In this document: positions 59,841 through 64,000 of the stretch, piece by piece
Layout of the letters: each line of letters starts with the position of its first letter
How positions within the stretch are numbered: the stretch's first letter is position 1
Origin: CAZIGK01 sp964538615
GTDB taxonomy: Bacteria > Pseudomonadota > Alphaproteobacteria > Rickettsiales > RI-342
Assembly (NCBI GenBank): GCA_964538615.1
Contig: CAZIGK010000004.1
Span: forward strand, 62,001 to 126,000
DNA length: 64,000 nt
Direction: 5' to 3'
Notes under the pieces: generated by a model
What the model was told of the DNA's origin: nothing
Database searches by the model: none
What the model saw: the letters and a program-made list of their open reading frames with translations, nothing else
Translations under genes and position numbers: made by a program

Positions 59841-60854
59841 TCAGGCAGCTAACGGCACGCCCTTGGTCGTGGAATATTCAAAATGCAATGCCTCTCCGGG
59901 GAAGACAATACCATGAATCGCGTGGCACGCCATCGCTGCCTCAGAAAACCCGCATAAAATCAACTTCAGCTTTCCCTCATAATGGGCAATATCACCAATG
60001 GCAAATACCCCCTCAGCGGATGTCTGCATGGTCACCGCATTCACCGGAATATGGTTCTTATCCAGAGCCAACCCCCATTCTGCAATCGGCCCCAACTGCA
60101 TGGAAAGACCAAAAAATGGCAATAGAATATCCGCATCCAGTCGCTTAACCTCGCCATCCAGTGTCGCCACTTCTACAGCGGTCAATTGTTGCCCCTGCCC
60201 TTGCAACCCATGCAACTGGTATGGAATCACCATATCCACGGCACCTTCCGCTGCAAGCCGGTTCAGTTTGTCCACATTATCCGGTATCGCGCGAAACTTG
60301 GGCCGACGATGCACAACCATCACTTTTTCTGCAATTTCCTGCAAGGACAACGCCCAATCCACGGCGGAATCGCCACCTCCAGCAATCACAATACGCTTAC
60401 CTTTAAACGCCTCGCGCTTCTGTACCATATAATGCACAGAGACTCCCTCATAGTCCTCAATCCCCGCCAGAGGAGGCCGATTAGGGCCAAACGCACCACA
60501 GCCGGCTGCAATAATCACCGCTTTGCATTCAAGCACCGTGCCTTTACTGGTGGTCAACTGCCAGCCTTCGGCCGTTTTTTGCATGCTCTCCACCCGTTGC
60601 CCCATATGGTAGGTTGGGTGAAACGGTCTGGCCTGTTCTTCCAATTGCGCAATCAAATCTGCCGCCAGAATACTGGGATGCGCCGGAATATCATAAATCG
60701 GCTTTTCCGGGTACAGTGCCGTACATTGCCCACCAACATAATCCAGCGTATCCACCACATGCACCTGCATTTTCAACATGCCCGCCTGCATCACGGCAAA
60801 CAGTCCCACCGGGCCTGCTCCAATAATCACCACATCTGTCTTCACTGCGCTCAT
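59841..60854 (-). CDS. Ferredoxin/flavodoxin-NADP+ reductase, thioredoxin-reductase-like
   Basis: About 337 residues from the ATG at 60854 (MSAVKTDVVIIGAGPVGLFAVMQAGML). FAD motif VVIIGAGPVGLFA, then LDYVGGQCTALYPEKPIYDIPAHP, NADPH site RIVIAGGGDSAVDWALSL, and C-terminal FAIGDIAHYEGKLKLILCGFSEAAMACHAI. It lacks the CxxC redox pair of thioredoxin reductase, which assigns it to the YumC-type ferredoxin-NADP reductases. Role: electron transfer from NADPH to ferredoxin or flavodoxin. Complete; convergent with nothing, monocistronic. Confidence 0.93.
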   Translation of the reverse strand: MSAVKTDVVIIGAGPVGLFAVMQAGMLKMQVHVVDTLDYVGGQCTALYPEKPIYDIPAHPSILAADLIAQLEEQARPFHPTYHMGQRVESMQKTAEGWQLTTSKGTVLECKAVIIAAGCGAFGPNRPPLAGIEDYEGVSVHYMVQKREAFKGKRIVIAGGGDSAVDWALSLQEIAEKVMVVHRRPKFRAIPDNVDKLNRLAAEGAVDMVIPYQLHGLQGQGQQLTAVEVATLDGEVKRLDADILLPFFGLSMQLGPIAEWGLALDKNHIPVNAVTMQTSAEGVFAIGDIAHYEGKLKLILCGFSEAAMACHAIHGIVFPGEALHFEYSTTKGVPLAA

Positions 60855-61057
60855 AACCACTCTAACTTCTACTTATAGGCTTTATCGGCAGGACTATAAA
60901 ACCCCCCTCCGCCATACGCAATACCAACCTGCGCACACACGCCGTTAACCTGTCGAGATTTTCTGATTCCCCCCCCCAATAGGGTCGTCACGAAATGTTG
61001 AATAGCCTGCAATAGCTGTTTGCTGTGCTGTCAGTTACGCACATCTGTGCAAAAACA

Positions 61058-61093
61058 AACCCCATCGGTTGCATTTCCAACCGATGGGGTTTT
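61058..61093 (-). terminator. Rho-independent terminator of the cytochrome c gene
   Basis: AAACCCCATCGGTTG / CAACCGATGGGGTTTT hairpin; on the minus strand it is followed by TTTGTTTTTG, a good T-run, 57 bp after the cytochrome gene stop. Confidence 0.9.
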
Positions 61094-61149
61094 CACTTCT
61101 GTTTTATGCTTTCGCAGGCCAATGGCAAAAATACGCGCTTATGCCAGAC

Positions 61150-61695
61150 TTACTGCGCCGCAGCAGGCAATGCAGCGGGGCTATCGCTCAGGCTACGCAG
61201 GTATGCAATCACCGCAGCCCGCTTATCCGCCTGACGAATCCCAGCGAAAGACATTTTGGTGCCTGGCACATACGCCGCAGGCTTGACCAAAAAAGCATCC
61301 AGCGCCGCATAATCCCATACGCCGCCTTTCTTTTTCATCGCATCAGAATAGGTGAAGCCTTCATGACCACCCAGTGTGCGCCCTACCACGTTCCACAAAT
61401 TAGGACCCACTTTATTCTTGCCACCTTTGTCAAAACTGTGGCAAGCAGCACATTTTTTGGCTTCTTTTTCACCGGTGGCAACGTCATTCTTGGCAATCAG
61501 CGCCATAATATCTTCTGCCTTCGTATCATCGGCAGCAATTGCATCACTCACCACGGCCACCTCGATACTGTAGCCGCGTTCATCTCCATGCGTTACCGGG
61601 TGATACAGCCCTTTGGTCACATAACCAGAGACCATGGCAATAATTCCGGCTAACAATACAGCGGCAGCAATTTTGTTCAGCTCGAGTCCGTTCAT
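61150..61695 (-). CDS. Membrane-anchored class I cytochrome c (CycM-like)
   Basis: 181 residues from the ATG at 61695 (MNGLELNKIAAAVLLAGIIAMVSGYVTKGLYHP); the first 28 residues are one TM anchor rather than a cleaved signal. Linker about 30-75, then the cytochrome c domain: heme motif KKCAACHSFD (Cys 82, Cys 85, His 86), VGPNLWNVVGRTLGGHEGFTYSDAMKKKGGVWDYAALDAFLVKPAAYVPGTKMSFAGIRQADKRAAVIAYL, with the axial Met in GTKMSF. Role: electron carrier to the terminal oxidase, as CycM does in alphaproteobacteria. It lies divergent from the PfkB-family kinase gene. Confidence 0.95.
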   Translation of the reverse strand: MNGLELNKIAAAVLLAGIIAMVSGYVTKGLYHPVTHGDERGYSIEVAVVSDAIAADDTKAEDIMALIAKNDVATGEKEAKKCAACHSFDKGGKNKVGPNLWNVVGRTLGGHEGFTYSDAMKKKGGVWDYAALDAFLVKPAAYVPGTKMSFAGIRQADKRAAVIAYLRSLSDSPAALPAAAQ

Positions 61696-61844
61696 ATCAT
61701 CCTCCAAACGGGTGTCCTGCCTGCACACACAAACAGCACGTAAAAAGAGTATCAAAAGATGCTTGATAAATACCGCTTTCCTGCGATAGGTAAAAGCGTT
61801 TTTTCAAGATGTTTTGCAATTTTTTCCGCATAAAGGAATCCACC

Positions 61845-62828
61845 ATGGATAAGCTATTGGATGTATTAGCAATTGGTAATGCCATTGTGGATATTCTGGC
61901 CTACATTGATGATGATTTTTTGCAAAAAGAAGGCATGCACAAAGACAGCATGCAACTGATAGACGAAAAACGCGCCGCTTATCTCTATGATAAGCTGGGA
62001 GCTGCCATGGAATGCTCTGGCGGTTCCGCTGCCAATACACAGGCAGGCATCGCCATGCTGGGCGGCAAGGCCGCCTTTATCGGCAAAGTGTTTGATGACC
62101 AACTCGGCCATATTTTCCGCCACGACATGAAAGCCGTGGGAGTGCGCTTTGATACCCCGGCAGCCACCACCGGAAAACCGACGGCAGCCTCCTACATCTG
62201 CGTCACAGAGGATGCAAAACGCACCATGAACACCTACCTTGGTGCCTCCACCACTATCAGTAAGGCGGATGTGGATGAACTGTTGGTCGCGGCTGCCCGC
62301 ATTCTATACATTGAAGGCTACATGTGGGACGATACCTCCAGTAAGGAGGCGATTTTACACGCCTGCGCACTGGCTCGACAGCATGGCACACAAGTTGCTC
62401 TTTCCCTGTCCGATCCCTTCTGTGTGGAACGCCATCACGCAGAGTTAATGCAACTGGTTCGTGAACACGTGGATATTCTTTTTGCTAACGAGGCAGAAAT
62501 CAAAGCCCTGACGGAAGAAAAAGAACTGGAAGCAGCTCTGGCTAAAGCCCGCCACATGGCAGATATTGCCGCCATCACTCTGGGTAAGGAAGGCTCCGTC
62601 ATCCTCCGCGGGGAAGAACGTGTCCGTGTAGCTGCAGAAACCGCAGGCGATGTGGTGGATAGCACGGGAGCAGGCGACCTCTATGCTGCTGGCGTACTCT
62701 ATGGTCTGGCACGGGACTGGCCTTTAAAGCCCTGCGCCACATTAGGCAGCCGATGCGCGGGCATGATTATCAGCCAACTGGGGGCACGCAGCCAAAAACC
62801 ACTGAAACCTCTGCTGGAAAACCTCTAG
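61845..62828 (+). CDS. PfkB-family carbohydrate/adenosine kinase
   Basis: 327 residues from the ATG at 61845 (MDKLLDVLAIGNAIVDILAYIDDDFL), preceded by AAAGGAA. Family motifs: SGGSAANTQAGIAMLGGKAAFIGKV near residues 60-85, SLSDPFCVERHH, FANEAEIKALTEE and the catalytic anion-hole/Asp motif DSTGAGDLYAAGVLYGLARDWPLK near the C-terminus, ending CAGMIISQLGARSQ. The arrangement fits the adenosine kinase-type PfkB proteins common in alphaproteobacteria. Substrate is not proven. Its stop overlaps the convergent permease stop through CTAG. Confidence 0.9.
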   Translation: MDKLLDVLAIGNAIVDILAYIDDDFLQKEGMHKDSMQLIDEKRAAYLYDKLGAAMECSGGSAANTQAGIAMLGGKAAFIGKVFDDQLGHIFRHDMKAVGVRFDTPAATTGKPTAASYICVTEDAKRTMNTYLGASTTISKADVDELLVAAARILYIEGYMWDDTSSKEAILHACALARQHGTQVALSLSDPFCVERHHAELMQLVREHVDILFANEAEIKALTEEKELEAALAKARHMADIAAITLGKEGSVILRGEERVRVAAETAGDVVDSTGAGDLYAAGVLYGLARDWPLKPCATLGSRCAGMIISQLGARSQKPLKPLLENL

Positions 62829-64000
62829 GTTATCTTTTCACCCACATCATCCCGGCGCAACTGCACAGCGGGATGTTGGCGCATATACATCAGCAACAGA
62901 ATGGATGGAATCCCCAGTAGTGCGGACGTCGCAAACATCGCTTCCCAACCCGCTGCTCCCGCAATCCAGCCTGCGCTCCCCCCCAGCAACTTGGAAGCCA
63001 GAGACGCCAGCGATGACAATAACGCATATTGCGTAGCGGTGTATCGCTGGTCGGTCAGGCGCATAATCAGTGCGACTCCGGCGGCCATGACCGCCCCCCC
63101 CGCCAGATTATCGCAGGTAATGGCAAAAATAAGCGTCGCCATGCTCGCCCCATACACACTGACCGCCATATAGGCCAAATTGGTAATCATCTGCGCAATA
63201 CCAAACCATAACAAACTGCGCCATAGCCCAAACCGCCCAATCATGGCTCCTGCGAGTATCATGGCCAGTGTGGTTGCCGCAAATCCCCATATTTTCCCAA
63301 CGGTGGCAATATCGGTTTTGCTAAAGCCACTCTCCAGCAAAAAAGGCGTACTCATAAACGCAATAAATCCATCCGGAATCCGGTAACATGCCACAAACGC
63401 CAACAGCAGCACCCACTCTTTATGCTTCTGTGCAAACGCAACAAATGGCTCCAATACAGCATGACGCACCCAGTCTTTCACCGTCCCCGCAGCTATCTCC
63501 CGTGCCGTATGCATCGGTTCCTTCACCAACAGGGTGACCATCATTGCCGGCAATAGGCAGGCCGCCATCACGCGATACACATTCTCCCATGGGATATACT
63601 CCGCCAGCATCAAGGCTCCCGCACCGGCAATCAGCATCCCTACCCGGTAGCCAAACACCGCCACCGCCGCCGCCTCTCCATATTGTTCCGGCGTCACATA
63701 TTCTGTCCGAAAGGCATCCACCACCACATCCTGACTGGCAGATAAAAACGCCACCGCCACCGCCAACAACGCAAACAGGGGCAAATCTTCCTGCGGTGAC
63801 GTGCAGGATAAGGCATATAAACATCCCGCCAGAGAAACCTGCGTCAGCAACATCCAGCTTCGCCGCTTCCCAAGGCGTGCAGTCAGCCATGGAACAGACA
63901 GGTTATCCATTAACGGTGCCCAGACAAAATTGAAACTATAGGGCAACCCCACCAGCGCAAACGCACCCACTGCGGCTTTGTCAATTCCCCGCTCCTGTAA
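62825..64000 (-). CDS. AmpG-like MFS permease, N-terminus beyond the window
   Basis: The frame is open to the window edge: upstream of GTG 63970 it continues LQERGIDKAAVGAFALVGLPYSFNFVWAPLMDN, which matches the first TM region of AmpG (LxxxGxDxxxxGxFxLxxLPYxFKFLWAPxxD), so the true start is beyond 64000. About ten hydrophobic helices are visible, with the motif RLGKRRSWMLLTQVSLAGCL after the second helix and QDVVVDAFRTEYVTPEQYGEAAAVAVFGYRVGML. AmpG imports anhydro-muropeptides for cell-wall recycling, but related permeases exist, so the substrate is uncertain. It ends at 62825, overlapping the convergent kinase stop by 4 bp. Confidence 0.82.
   Translation of the reverse strand, partial: LQERGIDKAAVGAFALVGLPYSFNFVWAPLMDNLSVPWLTARLGKRRSWMLLTQVSLAGCLYALSCTSPQEDLPLFALLAVAVAFLSASQDVVVDAFRTEYVTPEQYGEAAAVAVFGYRVGMLIAGAGALMLAEYIPWENVYRVMAACLLPAMMVTLLVKEPMHTAREIAAGTVKDWVRHAVLEPFVAFAQKHKEWVLLLAFVACYRIPDGFIAFMSTPFLLESGFSKTDIATVGKIWGFAATTLAMILAGAMIGRFGLWRSLLWFGIAQMITNLAYMAVSVYGASMATLIFAITCDNLAGGAVMAAGVALIMRLTDQRYTATQYALLSSLASLASKLLGGSAGWIAGAAGWEAMFATSALLGIPSILLLMYMRQHPAVQLRRDDVGEKIT

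Overview
The window looks like a draft-assembly segment (two N-runs) from an alphaproteobacterium. The signs are the clpP-clpX-lon order, a membrane-anchored CycM-like cytochrome c, hflK-hflC, gene-transfer-agent-like HK97 head genes and a type II-C Cas9. The genus cannot be read from the sequence; a Rhodospirillales- or Micavibrio-like lineage is only a guess.

Layout. 1-2244: end of a SUEL-lectin-domain protein and small exported or membrane proteins. 2278-11326: a broken-up set of HK97/GTA-like head genes, mostly on the minus strand (portal, prohead protease, capsid, a small structural protein, gp6-like connector, DUF3168), interleaved with membrane-associated repeat proteins and a divergent phage-structural-like gene; no terminase or tail genes are seen. 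11381-13305: an AT-richer two-gene insertion, a RecF/OLD-like ATPase plus a DUF4276-like protein, resembling a phage-defence pair. 13312-20287: PhnA/YjdM, a glycogen-debranching enzyme, a Pro/Thr-repeat exported protein interrupted by a gap, and tRNA-Val. 20446-25845: a motility operon (CheZ, two MotB-like proteins, a large AMIN/TPR-type exported protein). 25882-34279: housekeeping genes (mrp, hflK, hflC, tRNA-Gly, queG, grxC, maf). 34647-40854: a three-gene operon of a VWA/HExxH protein, a large MoxR-like AAA+ ATPase and a small protein, which I cannot assign to a named system. 41052-48868: FMN reductase, clpP, clpX, lon (with a gap), a heme-binding DUF3365-like protein, and an AAA_14/DUF4143 ATPase.

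48957-57360 is a type II-C CRISPR-Cas locus: the C-terminal scrap of a DNA methyltransferase, an array of 36 repeats and 35 spacers, then cas2, cas1 and cas9 (transcribed leftward as cas9-cas1-cas2), and a divergent tracrRNA. Every array repeat contains what looks like a full sigma-70 promoter (TTGACC, 16 bp, then TGCTACAAT), so each crRNA can be made from its own start. About 0.8 kb beyond the tracrRNA there is a second, near-identical copy of the tracrRNA tail. There the anti-repeat is joined in cis, through a hairpin, to a repeat-like strand beginning GTTGCGG. The lower stem has changed on both sides but still pairs and keeps the same bulged G. This looks like a naturally occurring single-guide-type RNA and is the most unusual item in the window.

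57361-64000: NfeD and SPFH membrane proteins, a conserved protein of unknown function, a ferredoxin/flavodoxin-NADP reductase, cytochrome c, a PfkB-family kinase and the start-truncated gene of an AmpG-like permease. Domain calls come from reading translated motifs by eye; no searches were run.
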